Below are positions 10,301 through 21,065 of a DNA stretch of 64,000 nt, piece after piece. A model generated the notes under the pieces. That model made no database searches, had not been told where the DNA came from, and worked only from the letters and a program-made list of their open reading frames with translations. The DNA comes from Smallanthus sonchifolius (Eukaryota; Streptophyta; Magnoliopsida; Asterales; Asteraceae). Both the position numbers and the translations under genes were made by a program. The first letter of the stretch is position 1. Each line of letters opens with the position of its first letter. The stretch is from contig CM042032.1 in the NCBI GenBank assembly GCA_023525975.1, forward strand, positions 74,422,260 through 74,486,259, read 5' to 3'.

Positions 10301-10904
10301 CATTTTGATATTTATGTTTTGGCGAAAGATAGTGTGGAGCTAATACTATATTTTATGCTACATATGTTCAGCAACCGTCTCTATAATTATATAATATAAG
10401 ATTTTGTCAATATTTTGTGTGGTGTGAATAGTAATCTTGGGGTCAATCAAGCAGTGGCGGAACTTGAACCACTAAACTGAGGTGGCAAAAAATATTATAC
10501 ATAAAAAACTAAATTTTTTCACCAAAAAAAGATCATAAATCCAAAAAATGATGCGATCTTCGGAAAAATGAAGTTATAATGAGTATAGACTTTCTGAAAA
10601 AAGAAATTCACTTGAATTATTTTAAAGGAAGAAACATGTCACTAACCAAGTTTCTTTTTTACTTACTTTACACACATAAAATAAACTTTCTGAAATTTTA
10701 ATTTTTTATTATCTTATTTAATTTATAATTCTGTTTAACTTTTAATATTAACTGTGTAATATAATTTCAAATGCATGGTTATGTTGACATCATAATTATT
10801 ATTATTTAAATTAAAAAAATATATTTTTCTTTTTATAATTTATATTTTTATACTTATTTTTTCTATAACTTTTAAAATATTATGTTTTTTTGTATACGTT
10901 CCAT

Positions 10905-11090
10905 AACCAAGCAGCCGTCGCGCGCGCCACGTTGTCACACACGGTTTTTATATATATATATATATTTAAGTTTTGTTTGTCTTTTTAACTTTTATTTGTT
11001 ATTTTTTTAACTTCTTTTTTGATTTTTTTTGTTTGCGACGTCGTGTTAACGTTATTTATTACATTGCGTCTATATTTCTATTTTTTTTAA
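10905..11090 (+). repeat. Helitron-type relic shared with 53614-53760
   Basis: A short GTCGCGCGCGCC GC-rich stretch is followed by T-rich sequence with TTTTTTAACTTTTATTTGTTAT and then GTTAACGTTATTTATTACATTGCGTCTA. The same order of blocks appears at 53614-53760. Similar phrases occur in the Helitron-like ends near 54376-54537, so I read this as an old fragment of that family. Confidence 0.4.
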
Positions 11091-11461
11091 AGAGGTAATT
11101 TCATATATCCTCTCTAAACTTGTAAAATTGCATATTAAGTAAATATAATCATGCAAGTATTCATAATGTTCTCATAATATGACTTCGTTAATAGTTTTGT
11201 AAATGGCTATAATTTTGTCAATATTTTTATTTTAATGTCGGTGTCATGTATGAAGTGGACGTTAAGTGCTATAATCACCAAAGGATTCATAATAATTTAC
11301 ATTTGATTTTTATAATTGTAACATGATTAGGTAGATGTTAATAGTATATTCAAATTTGATTTATATAAATCATAACCTTATGTGGTATTAAATTGATCAA
11401 CATATCATGTGGAGAGGGTCAATGGGTGTATCGCCGAGAAATCGTCACAGTTTTCAAAATA

Positions 11462-11694
11462 TGTTAGCCTGATCTTGTGTAAGTTCGGGTAAAAAAAGGT
11501 CCAGACTTGTAAACCTAAATGTTTTTTAAGATAGTTTTTCTCCTACTTTAAATCAAATATATTTTCTTATTCTCTAAGTTTGCTAGGGCTATATATAAAG
11601 GACCTTATGTAACCCTAATAATGCAGTTGGAATGAAGTCATGATTTTTGGTTCATACTTTTCCTACGTACGTTTTCATCTGGTATCAATTAACA
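11462..11694 (+). repeat. Copia LTR (left copy), family G
   Basis: It starts TGTTAG and ends TTAACA, 233 bp, with a TATATAAAGGACC promoter-like element near 11592. It matches 48049-48283 closely and in the same orientation. A primer-binding site follows, so this is a 5' LTR. Confidence 0.85.
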
Positions 11695-12279
11695 TTAATT
11701 GGTATCAGAGTCCATTACGATCGAGACGTGGTAAAGTGAAGGCAATTCTTGGATCGCTAACACCGGAGAAGAATTGGAGACCGGGAACCAGTAGTGATTG
11801 ATATTGAGGTGATCGAAATTGGCCTCCACCAGATCACAATTTGGGTGAAACAAAGGACCATTTCAAGCGAACTCATAACCAGAATCGCCACCGGCTCCTA
11901 AAATCAAGAATCGATCAAGTAGGATCGATAACCGTTAGTGATCATAATTCACTAGCGATCAGAGAAGACCTGCTTTCTGAACCTATTGCTGATTAATAAC
12001 AGAAGACCCATATCAGGGACTACAACATGTCTGTTTTAGGATTTCAAACAGGAGGAAAAGGCTGAAAGAGGAAGGATCGAATTGATCAGGGACTACATCA
12101 GGTTTGCTTTAATTACGTGTGAAAATTGAGTCGGGACCGATGTGTACTAAATTAGTCATATATTTCACATCAATTGCGTCTCGATTATTGTCGATTTCTT
12201 TGCATATTGATTAGATTTGTTGCTCTTTTAGCTTAAATTGTATTCTCAGGAAATATTTGCCCTGGAACGAGCAAATCTG
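11695..12279 (+). mobile_element. Leader and gag-start remnant of copia family G
   Basis: TGGTATCAGAGTCC at 11700-11713 is the methionine-tRNA primer-binding site. A degraded gag start follows near 11820, reading ASTRSQFG then NKGPFQAN, with stops and with the initiator Met changed to Leu. No further pol is seen on this side; the 3' end of a pol with the matching LTR is found at 47667-48283. Confidence 0.65.
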
Positions 12280-13125
12280 TACATATATTTCACATCAAAT
12301 TCATTGCATGTATGTTTTTTTTCTTGAGATTCTAGTAGATTAGTCCCTTAATTAGTTTAATTTGAGTTTTAAGGAATAAAAGGTTGCTAAAAGATCAAAG
12401 AAGCAAAAAACGTGCAAAAAGACCGTTTTGATCAAGACAAACTTATGGGACCCACCGCCCCATGTTCAAGCTAGCATGCCCCCATGCCAAAGGTCTAGCA
12501 CGCCCCGTGCCAAACCCCACACGCCCCGTGCGCACTACCATGTCTGATTCTGTGTCAACCAACTTAGTGGAGCAGAGTTCAGGTACACACGGGGCCATGC
12601 CTAACCCTCCAGACATCCTATAAATATGCCATTGTTGCACCAAATCAAGGGGAGGAGAAAAGAAAGCCAAGTAGAAGAATTCTCCACATTTCTATTATGT
12701 AATTTTTGTAGTTTAGTTTCATTGTCCAAGGTTCTAGAATAATATAACAAATCTGAAATCTTGTAATGATGCATTTGTGTGTTTATATAAGTTTAATCTT
12801 TGTTATTTGCATGACCATTATTCGCTAAGCTCTTTGAATCACTTTGGGGAGATGAACTTCCAATGAGTAGTTAGCATATATTATGGATTCAACATTGGTT
12901 TGTGTTAGTAACTTCAAAATGTGATCTTTTAACACTGAAAGTGAATCTTTGCAACCTTTGAAGCAATTCACCAACTTCATGTTTTGTTGATTCAAGCATT
13001 CATACTTCTATGTCTATGTAGAGTCAGTATGTTAGCATGCTGAAAGAGTTGCAAGAAGTAATGAATTATGAATCCAGTTTGTAAAGATTTTTGCTTCATT
13101 TTAATATACGGTGAATCGGTATTCT
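12280..13125 (+). repeat. LTR-like fragment, probably Tat/Athila type
   Basis: The stretch has GCACGCCCCGTGCC-type repeats (about 12480-12540), a TATA box CTATAAATATG at 12618-12628 and AT-rich downstream sequence, resembling the long LTRs of Tat/Athila gypsy elements seen elsewhere here. No terminal dinucleotides or partner were identified. It stops where element F's LTR begins. Confidence 0.45.
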
Positions 13126-13319
13126 TGTAACGAACCAACTTTCGGGTTTATCCTATAATATGTTTATTATATTGTAGGGGGTGTTTATAAATAAAATGAA
13201 AGTTGGTGGGTGCAATTTTTTTAGTTAAATTCACCTAGTTTGGAAGGAGGGGAAAAATTACAAAGTTGAGGGACCAAACTTGCAACTAAACAAACCTGGA
13301 TTGGGCTTGTAAGGAGTGT

Positions 13320-13362
13320 GGCGACACACACACATCAGATTGTGTGTGTGTGTGTGTCGTGA
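13320..13362. repeat. CA/TG hairpin in the element F LTR
   Basis: GCGACACACACACA is followed within a few bases by TGTGTGTGTGTGTGTCGTG. The two dinucleotide runs are complementary and end in matching GAC/GTC, so they form a perfect short hairpin. Confidence 0.85.
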
Positions 13363-13845
13363 TTTAGAAAGGAGAAAGAGGGGAGAAAAGGGTTTTAATC
13401 GAGAACACTCAGGTTTAGAGCTTGTATGCTTGGATTGAAGGGTTGGTATGCACAACACCTTCACCATTTCAAGTAAGAATCATCTCATTCTCATTTCCTC
13501 CATTTAATTTCTTGTTCTTGAAAGGGGTATAGGTGGATGAACCCTAATTGACGAGAATTGGGATTGTAGTGGGTGTATTATTGAAAAGGATTGTTAATCT
13601 AGCATTACTAAAGCTAGAGGTTCAACCAATTAATGTTAATTTCACTTAATTGGTGGTTTTGAAAATTAGGGTTCTTGGAACCCAAATTGAGGGGTTTTTC
13701 ATTTGAAGTGTTGGATTGGTTAATTCAGTATATATAAGTGTTTATGGTGTTAGATAAACACAATTACATGTAGAAAACTCATTTGAATTGGTGAAATTTG
13801 AATTGGATGGAATTAGGGAAAATTGGGTGAAAACCTTAACGGGTC

Positions 13846-15486
13846 TGATGTAGTGCAAAGCACACATCCTTTATTCCATTGTATTCGTGGGTTTTAGTTA
13901 GTTTTATGTTCGTTTTTACTTGTTTTAGGTTTGTTTTGAGTCTTTGTCAGGTATTCGGGAGCTCGTGCGGAATATAAAATGAAATCATGAAGAAATCGAG
14001 CACGAGAGGAGTGCCGAGAGAAAGAAGAAGAAAACTTGAAATTTCTAGTCCTCGCGGTACACGAGGAGGAGGAGGAAGAAGAGTCTCGCGGTACGTGAGA
14101 TAAGTGATTTGGGCCCCCAATTGTTTTGTCCTTCGCGGTACGCAAAGGGCCTGGTGGATCGTCTCGCGGTACGCGATGGACTTAAATTCCGCAAAACCCT
14201 AAAATTCGATTATTTGAAGATTTGTAATGCCATTATGAAGGGGGTTCGAGTTTTTAGCCGTCAGAAGACTGTTCTTGAGGCGATTTTGGGGTTGGAGAAG
14301 ACAATTGGAGTTAAAGTTGTAGGCTTTTGATTCCGGGTTCGTTAGCTTAACGTATTCGGTTCCCAAGTTTCGATCTTTTGTCTTTGATTCATTAGTTGAA
14401 ACCATGTTTGATACTTTTATTGCTGTTTTGTTGGTTTTAAGTATGATTCTAGGCTAAACTTTATAGACTGCCTAGGTCAATGATGATTGCTTGTTTAAAG
14501 ATCTGATTTTTATTCGGTTTTTGGATTCTATATTATGGTTTGATGATTTTGTAAACAATCTCAGTTCAATTGTTATGATGTCATGCATGCTTACATTCGA
14601 TTCATAATTTATTATCGTTCCATATGTTTCTTGTTGAATGTCTTTCAATTATAGTTGCATATCTAGGTCACCGACTGTGTGTTTGTGATTATTTTGTGGT
14701 TTGCTAAACGTAGTAATCCATAGGAGCGTTAATTAAGAGTTTATTAGATCTGAGTGTTCTTCTTATCTAGATACCCGAAAGGTGATAGATAATCAGTTAG
14801 TCTTCGGTGTTTAGGATTCTGAGTGTAAACTGTCCGAGAGGAAGTTTCCTTAGGGTTTTGGTATTGTTGCTAGTCCGTGTCAAAACGTGTTGATATGAGA
14901 TTACCCCGTGCGTCTTTGATGTATTGTGGACAGTGAGACTGAGAGGTGATATGTCTGTAGGGTACTTTATTGTCGTTGGAGAGACTGAAAGGTAATCCAA
15001 CATCTGGTGAGCGTATTACATCTTTAGAGTTTCCTTCTGGTGACGCCCTGATAGTGATTAGGGATCCACTATGTTGTCTAGAGCTGTTATCCTTAGAAGC
15101 CCAGTTCCATAATAGTTTCCATAACCGGTAGAAGTATGAGCCTTACAAGTAGGATTCCGCCCTAGGTAGTGTTCTTCTCATCCTTGATATTTCCCAAGAC
15201 CTTGATTAATTGTTAGTGTCATTCGTCTGTTTTCATAATCTTGATTTCATGAGTTTAATCATTAGTATATAAAACCCCCCAAACCTTCTTAGTTCTAGTC
15301 AGAGTCTAGTTTAGTTATAAAGTGTCTCTAGGGTTCGATAATCCGGTTTACCATTAAGCTGTGCTACACTCGATAGGTACACTTTCCTGTCAGTGCGGTC
15401 TAGTTCATAGATTTTCCAGAATATTACTTAGGTGTCTAGATTAGGTTTTTATTATAGTTTTTTACAGACCGTCTAGGCGACATCAA
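13846..15486 (+). repeat. 5' LTR of element D
   Basis: It begins with a small hairpin (TGTAGTGCAAAGCACACA) and carries four CTCGCGGTACGCGAG-like palindromes at 14051, 14084, 14131 and 14162. It ends CGACATCAA just before the primer-binding site. It is homologous to the LTR of element K at 57002. Confidence 0.88.
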
Positions 15487-15490
15487 GTTT

Positions 15491-15509
15491 TTGACGCCGT
15501 TGCCAGGGA
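15491..15509 (+). other. Primer-binding site of element D
   Basis: TTGACGCCGTTGCCAGGGA resembles the GGCGCCGTTGCCGGGGA site used by Athila elements, with two substitutions. The intact version is seen in element J at 61581. Confidence 0.8.
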
Positions 15510-15706
15510 CGCTTAGTAATAGAAAAATTAGCTTTGATTAGTTCTTTGTTTGGTTATTTGTTTTTATTTCCTCTTTGCTTTTAGTAGTTTGAGTCTTTTC
15601 TTTTTAGGTCTTATTTGTGTGCTTTTTGCTATTTGTGTGTCTAATCTTAGGATTGAGTCGTTTTGTGTGTTAAGTCAGTTCTTCATTTGTTTCTTTCTTG
15701 AAGTTT

Positions 15707-16890
15707 ATGCAACGTACTCGCTCGCAGGGATCACCCGAGTTCACAGCTTATTCAGAGCCCGAGCGAGAGCTTCATGAGTGCAGCCGCGACCTTCGTGAAC
15801 GTTTGAGAGTTTTGTGCGAGAAAAAGGTACGTATCGCTAGCCCTATTCCTATTCTTAACATGGGCGACGCTGACCCACCATCGAGACGTACCGTACACCA
15901 GAGAGCTTGTGATGGATTCACTGGGTGAGATCTTCGATCACTCGTCCAAACGTGCCCAATACCAATAACTGGCAAATTCTTTCGCAAGTTATGAGTACCA
16001 TCACTAACTCGACCCAGTTCCACGGACTGGAGGACGAGGATGCACCAGGACATCTGTCCCGCTTCGCGCGTATTTGCGATACCTTTCGCATTACAGGTGC
16101 CACGGATAACGCTATCTATTTGCGTCTGTTCCCATTTACGCTCTCTGGTCGTGCTTCCACTTGGTTGGATACCCTTCCCAGGATTCCATTACCACTTGGG
16201 TAGATCTGGAGGCCAAGTTCTTAAAGAAATATTATCCACCTTCTAAGGCCGCCCGTCTGAGGGACCAGATCCATTATTTCCGCATGGACCCCGATGAGCC
16301 CTGCCATATGGCTTGGGAGCGGTTCAATACTCTACTGAGTAGATGCCCCCAGCATGGTCTTTCTGATTGGGCACTAGTAGAGAAATTCTACAATGGTCTG
16401 GCTTTTAAGAGGCAACAAATGTTCAACACTGCTGCAGGAGGCCATATCATGGAGAAGAAGGAGCCCGGGGAGTGCGAAGAGATGTTTGAGAGCTTCGCTT
16501 TAGCCGAGCAGCAGCAACCACGTTTCGTTCGGACTTCCATTCCTACTGCCAGGACACCCGCCTCTTCTGCTAGAAGTGTTCATCAGGTCAACCCTGATAC
16601 TAGCGTGGCAGCTGCACTTGCTGCTATGGCGAAGGAAATCAAAGAGCTGAAGTTGAGTGCACAGAATTGTGAGGTGTGCAGAGGGGGCCACGACACCCGT
16701 GACCGCCCCGTAAATAAGCAAGAGCAAGTGGAGTATGTGAGTAACTAGAACCGAGGTTTTAATAATGCCTTTGGCAATACCTTTAACTCAGGATGGAGGT
16801 CTGGCGGAAACCCACCTGGGTTTCAGCAGCACCAGAATCAGTATGGTGGAGGCGATGCATGAGCGTATTCTAGGAGCAGTCTGGGGAACA
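15707..16890 (+). pseudogene. Athila gag, element D, frameshifted
   Basis: This would encode the capsid protein that packages element RNA. It opens at ATG 15707 (MQRTRSQGS), matching the start of element K's gag (ATG 58943). Compared with K, a base is lost near 15926, giving an early TGA, and the frame shifts again near 16190. Capsid motifs are clear: HGLEDEDAPGHLSR, LRLFPFTLSGRASTWLD, FLKKYYPPSKAARLR, MAWERFNTLLSRCPQHGLSD and GGHIMEK. TAG at 16746-16748 interrupts the Asn/Gly-rich linker that follows. A zinc-knuckle-like CEVCRGGHDTRD lies at about 16670-16705. Several other in-frame stops follow up to 17123. The gene is non-functional. Confidence 0.88.
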
Positions 16891-17122
16891 AGAGGATAGA
16901 GGAAATGCTGGAAACTCAGACCCATATGCTCGCTCATCTAGTAGCGAGAGACAAGGAGACTCAGTAGAGATTGGATGCTCATGATACGTTATTGAAGAAT
17001 TAGCAATCTGCATTCCAAGATCTGCAACGCACGGTAGGAGACTTCGCGAAGAATTTGAGGGATAGACAGGGAGGTCCGTCTTCGAATCCTAATGCATCAG
17101 TGATGGCTGTGACGACCAGGAA

Positions 17123-18211
17123 TTGAAGAGTAGAAGAGAGAGAGAGGAGCCACCGGTGGAGGAAGCAGAGCCGGTGGATGAGGAGTTAGTGATGGAGAAG
17201 CCTCCCGAGAAGGCTGAGAAGAAGAAAGAGGGGGATATTAAGACCCCCGAGATTGACCTAAGCCGTGTTCCTTACCCAGCCCGTTTGCTACCACATAAGT
17301 ATGCTATGGAATACAGTAACTTCCTTAATATGTTCAAGAAACTTAAGGTCAATCTCCCGTTTATCAAGGTCCTCCAGCATATGCCCAAATATGCTAAGTT
17401 CTTGAAAGATCTTATTTCCAACAAGAAGAAGCTGGAGGGGGTCTCAAAAGTCTCTCTAAGTGAGAGGCGCTCTGCGGTGGTGTAGAACAAGCTGCCAGAG
17501 AAACTGGCAGATCCGGGTCACTTCACGATCCCGTGTCTGCTCGGTGGTTTGCCTATGAACCATGCGTTGGCTGACCTGGGTGCTAGCATCAATCTAATGC
17601 CATGTTCTATTTATAAGCAACTAGACCTAGGAGACCCTAAGCCAACGCGCATGAGTATATCCTTGGCTGACCGTTTAGTCAAGTATCCATGGGGAATAGT
17701 GGGAAACTTGCTAGTGAAGATAGATAAATTTATCTTCCCCGTGGATTTTGTCATTCTGGATATGGAGGTGGATGATAGAGTCCCACTCATCCTTGGGCGC
17801 CCTTTCCTACACACCGCCAAGGCATTTATTGATGTCTTCGATGGGAAACTCACACTTCGTGTGGGGTATGAGACTGTTACGCTCGATGCGATGAAGTCCG
17901 TGAAGGAGGCTAGTGAGCCATCTGATTGGGCGTTGGAATTAGAGGAGTTGTTGAATGCACCAGATGAATACGGTGATGATGTGCCCAGTGATCTGCAGGA
18001 GATGATGGCAGAGCTGGAGGAGATGATATGGCAAACCTCATGTGTGGGGATGGGAGACTGCGTCGAGTCTAGTTTGTTTAGGTTGTCTCTTTTAAAAATA
18101 TATACAAAAATACAAAAAATTGAAAAATTTGAAAAAATGTCCTTTGAATTAAAGTTTTTAGAAACAAAATGGAAAATGATAGTAGAACTGGAAACTGATG
18201 TTGAGTTTTAA
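17123..18211 (+). pseudogene. Athila protease region, element D
   Basis: An acidic Glu/Lys-rich linker (17123-17240) is followed by PYPARLLPHKYAMEYSNFLN and LPFIKVLQHMPKYAKFLKDL, conserved upstream of Athila protease. TAG at 17483-17485 sits where element J has Gln (VIQNKLPEK). The retroviral-type aspartic protease follows: ALADLGASINLMP near 17565-17605 holds the catalytic Asp, and LILGRPFL near 17790 is the second conserved strand. The frame runs on to TAA at 18209-18211 with an acidic tail. No reverse transcriptase follows, so the polyprotein ends here. The protease motif is intact but upstream stops would prevent its synthesis from gag. Confidence 0.85.
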
Positions 18212-19067
18212 ATGAAATAAATGATAGAAAACGCGTCTAAATTGTGATGTTTTGGTAGACCCAGCCAATTTGAAAGCTTAAATAGCCTGTGCGTGTTGTT
18301 TAGGTTAAATAAATGAATTAAATCATGATATCTTGTGGGTACTCATCTTAGGGGTAAACGGTAATACTGAAACTGTCAAAATAGGGTGATAGGTACCACG
18401 TTAAGCTAAAATTTAGAGGTTTTTGAAATTTATTGGCACACCACTCTCTTTTTATGAGAATAAATCCGAGATTCGGTGGCGCCCGCAATCCATAAGTCCA
18501 TTATTCATGAGCTTAATTATTTAGAATTCTAAGTTTTGCTTATGTGTTACACTCCGGGATGGCAACCTGGTTGAAACACCACTAAGCGACTCTTAAGTGC
18601 TTCATTTCTAGAACTGTAGTCTATGTGTTAACCTCCGGGATAGCGACTTGGTTGAAACACCTCTAGACAAGGTTCATTTTTTTATTTTTTAAAGCTCATT
18701 CATTTTCATCTATTCAGCCATTAATCACCTTAATTTCTAAAACATGTAAATTTTAGTTTATCATGGTGGGAAACCTATATGGTTTAACCCGTGCCTAGAC
18801 ATGACCTTGAGATGAGATTAGGTAGAGCTGTAGCTTTTGAGTGTGAGACCCATAGATAGATTGATATGCTTGGTAATGTGATATTAGAACGCAATCAGGG
18901 GCTTGATAGTTGTTGGTTGGGTTTAATAGGATAGAAATACCGATTGTTGCTTTTTAACGCGTGAGTATATTTGTGCTAATAAGATAATAGATGTTAAAGT
19001 TGTTTTCCAGTTATGATTCAATTGCAGACTTTTTCGGGGACGAAAAAATGTTAAGTATGGGGATGTT
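18212..19067 (+). other. 3' non-coding region of element D
   Basis: Where an autonomous element would have reverse transcriptase to integrase, only about 850 bp of non-coding sequence lies before the polypurine-like AAGTATGGGGATG at about 19053. It contains a direct repeat of about 38 bp at 18543-18580 and 18624-18661. Confidence 0.7.
18543..18661 (+). repeat. Direct repeat CTCCGGGAT...TTGAAACACC
   Basis: Two copies of about 38 bp share TGTGTTA, CTCCGGGAT, TGGTTGAAACACC and have about six differences. Their starts are 81 bases apart, in the 3' untranslated region of element D. They may be a packaging or regulatory signal, or simply a tandem duplication. Confidence 0.7.
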
Positions 19068-20639
19068 TAATGTAGTGCAAAGCACACATCCTTTATTCCA
19101 TTGTATTCGTGCGTTTTAGTTAGTTTTATGTTCGTTTTTACTTGTTTTAGGTTTGTTTTGAGTCTTTGTCAGGTATTCAGGAGCTCGTGTGGAATATAAA
19201 GTGAAATCGTGAAGAAATCGAGCGCGAGAGGAGTGCTAGGAGAAAGAAGAAGAAAAGTTGAAATTTCTAGTTCTCGCGGTACGCGAGGAGTGTAACATCT
19301 ATGATTTTCCGGCCATAATTTTTCTTTTTATTATTTCATTTATTCATTTTATTATGCACAATAATAAACATTTAAAGTCCTATACTTGTTCAAACTCATT
19401 ATGTCACATTACTTATTATTTTACACATACATCAATTCAATTCTTTTCAAACATTGCATTACATATTTCCCTATAACACAAGCAAGCATGTTTATAGATA
19501 GGCATACATATATATTGGTAAACGTTTTGCTATAATAGGTATATATATTAGGATGAAACATGTGAACTCTTATCATACTTATATATGTACTTTATTAAAC
19601 CAATTATTTTAAAAGGTGATTTAGAAACTTTAATCATGTATTATCCCATTATTGTATATAACAAATAAACATTTTGTTATAATAAATATACATTTAAATA
19701 AATTATATGAGTGTTAACTATGTAATTACATCTTTTATTTTATCATATATATATATATATGTATATAATTTAACATATATATTTGACCCTATTAAATAAA
19801 ATCATTTATACAACTTTTGATATTAAAAGAAAGAGTGAAAATGAAGATTTATTTTATAAACTAATTTTTATAAGATTTATAAAATCAATTTTTATATAAG
19901 TAATTAAAGGATTTTGAAACAATTAATTTGAGCCATAAACCTTATTCAAATGCTTTGAACCCCCTCATTTTAGTTGGACCTCAATTCAACCCCCACCTTT
20001 ATTGAAATTGAACCTTTGAGTGTTCTTGAGTCAATTTTGACTTTTTAAAGTCAAACTGACCCAAAAATCAAATTCATAATCACGAATTCAATGGAATCAA
20101 AGGTTGCAAATCGTGTTAAACAATGCTCAATCAGTTACAAACGAATGTACCAACTCAATTTAATCATAATCAAAGGTTTGAATCCATTCAAGTTCTTTTT
20201 TTTCTATTTCTTTCGGTTATACCATTCAAGCCAAAATTCAATGATTGAACTCCTCAATTTCCACTCATTTATGAATGTAAATGCGTTACCAACACTAATC
20301 GCATATACCTAATTCGTTACAACTTGAAATCAGTAATATAAACTCGTTTTTCCACCTCCCCTGTCGCGATCAGGAACCGTCAAACAGGAACACGATTTCA
20401 GGTCCAATCGATCAAATCCTTCATGTAATGATCCTTTCCCTTGCTCGTTTTCCCTTCTGGTTCAAAAGCCACTGGTTAATCGAGCGCAAATCTGTGTTAG
20501 ATGGGGGCTAGGGTTTTGAGTTTGTAGGGATTTGGAAGAAGATGAAACGGATTATATTGGTTATAAATTTTTGTTTCTACTTCTTAACAAAGCAGCAGCC
20601 CAGAGTAACTCGTTAAAACAATTCACCCTCTTAACAAAG

Positions 20640-20670
20640 GTCACGGGTTCGAACCCGGTTGATCGATTCT
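20640..20670 (+). other. tRNA-like B-box motif in LTR E
   Basis: GGTCACGGGTTCGAACCCGG matches the TPsiC arm and Pol III B-box (GGTTCGANNCC) exactly, but there is no complete cloverleaf. Similar motifs lie at matching places in LTRs I and C. Confidence 0.5.
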
Positions 20671-20692
20671 TTTTTGTTTAATTTACTTTTCA

Positions 20693-20696
<4 letters not shown>

Positions 20697-20727
<31 letters not shown>
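20697..20727. repeat. (TA)n microsatellite
   Basis: A run of about fourteen TA dinucleotides lies inside solo LTR E. Shorter TA runs occur nearby at 20790-20850. Confidence 0.9.
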
Positions 20728-20730
<3 letters not shown>

Positions 20731-20846
20731 ACATACTTACATATATTAGCACCGGAATCGTTTACGAAAATAAAATAGTATGATATGTATATATATATAC
20801 CACTATTTTATATCTAGCAAAAAAAAAAGATATATATATATATATA

Positions 20847-21065
20847 TTATTCATTTGAGAATGCATTATTTTATAAATTCACCTCATAGTTGCGTGAATT
20901 TACACATTCTTTTATAAACAAAAAGAGAGGCTATTAACTAACCTCTTATAAATAATTATTCATTTGAGAATGCATTGTTTTATAAATTCACCTCATAGTT
21001 GCGTGAATTTACACATTCTTTTATAAACAAAAAGAGAGGCTATTAACTAACCTCTTTATAAATAA
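20847..21065 (+). repeat. 109-bp tandem duplication in LTR E
   Basis: The unit starting TTATTCATTTGAGAATGCAT at 20847 repeats at 20956 with two visible differences (one substitution and one extra T). It includes CACCTCATAGTTGCGTGAAT. The near identity suggests a recent slippage or unequal exchange. Confidence 0.9.

Larger units (their letters stand above)
9481..11461. other. Non-coding region with repeat fragments
   Basis: No coding region is supported. It contains the second copy of the 470-745 repeat (9925-10195), a possible MITE end near 10195-10300, the start of a phrase AGTGGCGGAACTTGAACC near 10452 that resembles an hAT terminus, and a T-rich repeat (10905-11090) shared with 53614-53760. 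Confidence 0.6.

Noticed and set aside
20640..20670. A tRNA gene suggested by the perfect GGTTCGAACCC arm
   Set aside because: No acceptor stem, anticodon arm or proper D arm surrounds it; only the T-arm-like hairpin is present. The same holds for the motifs at 37680-37745 and 26555-26640.
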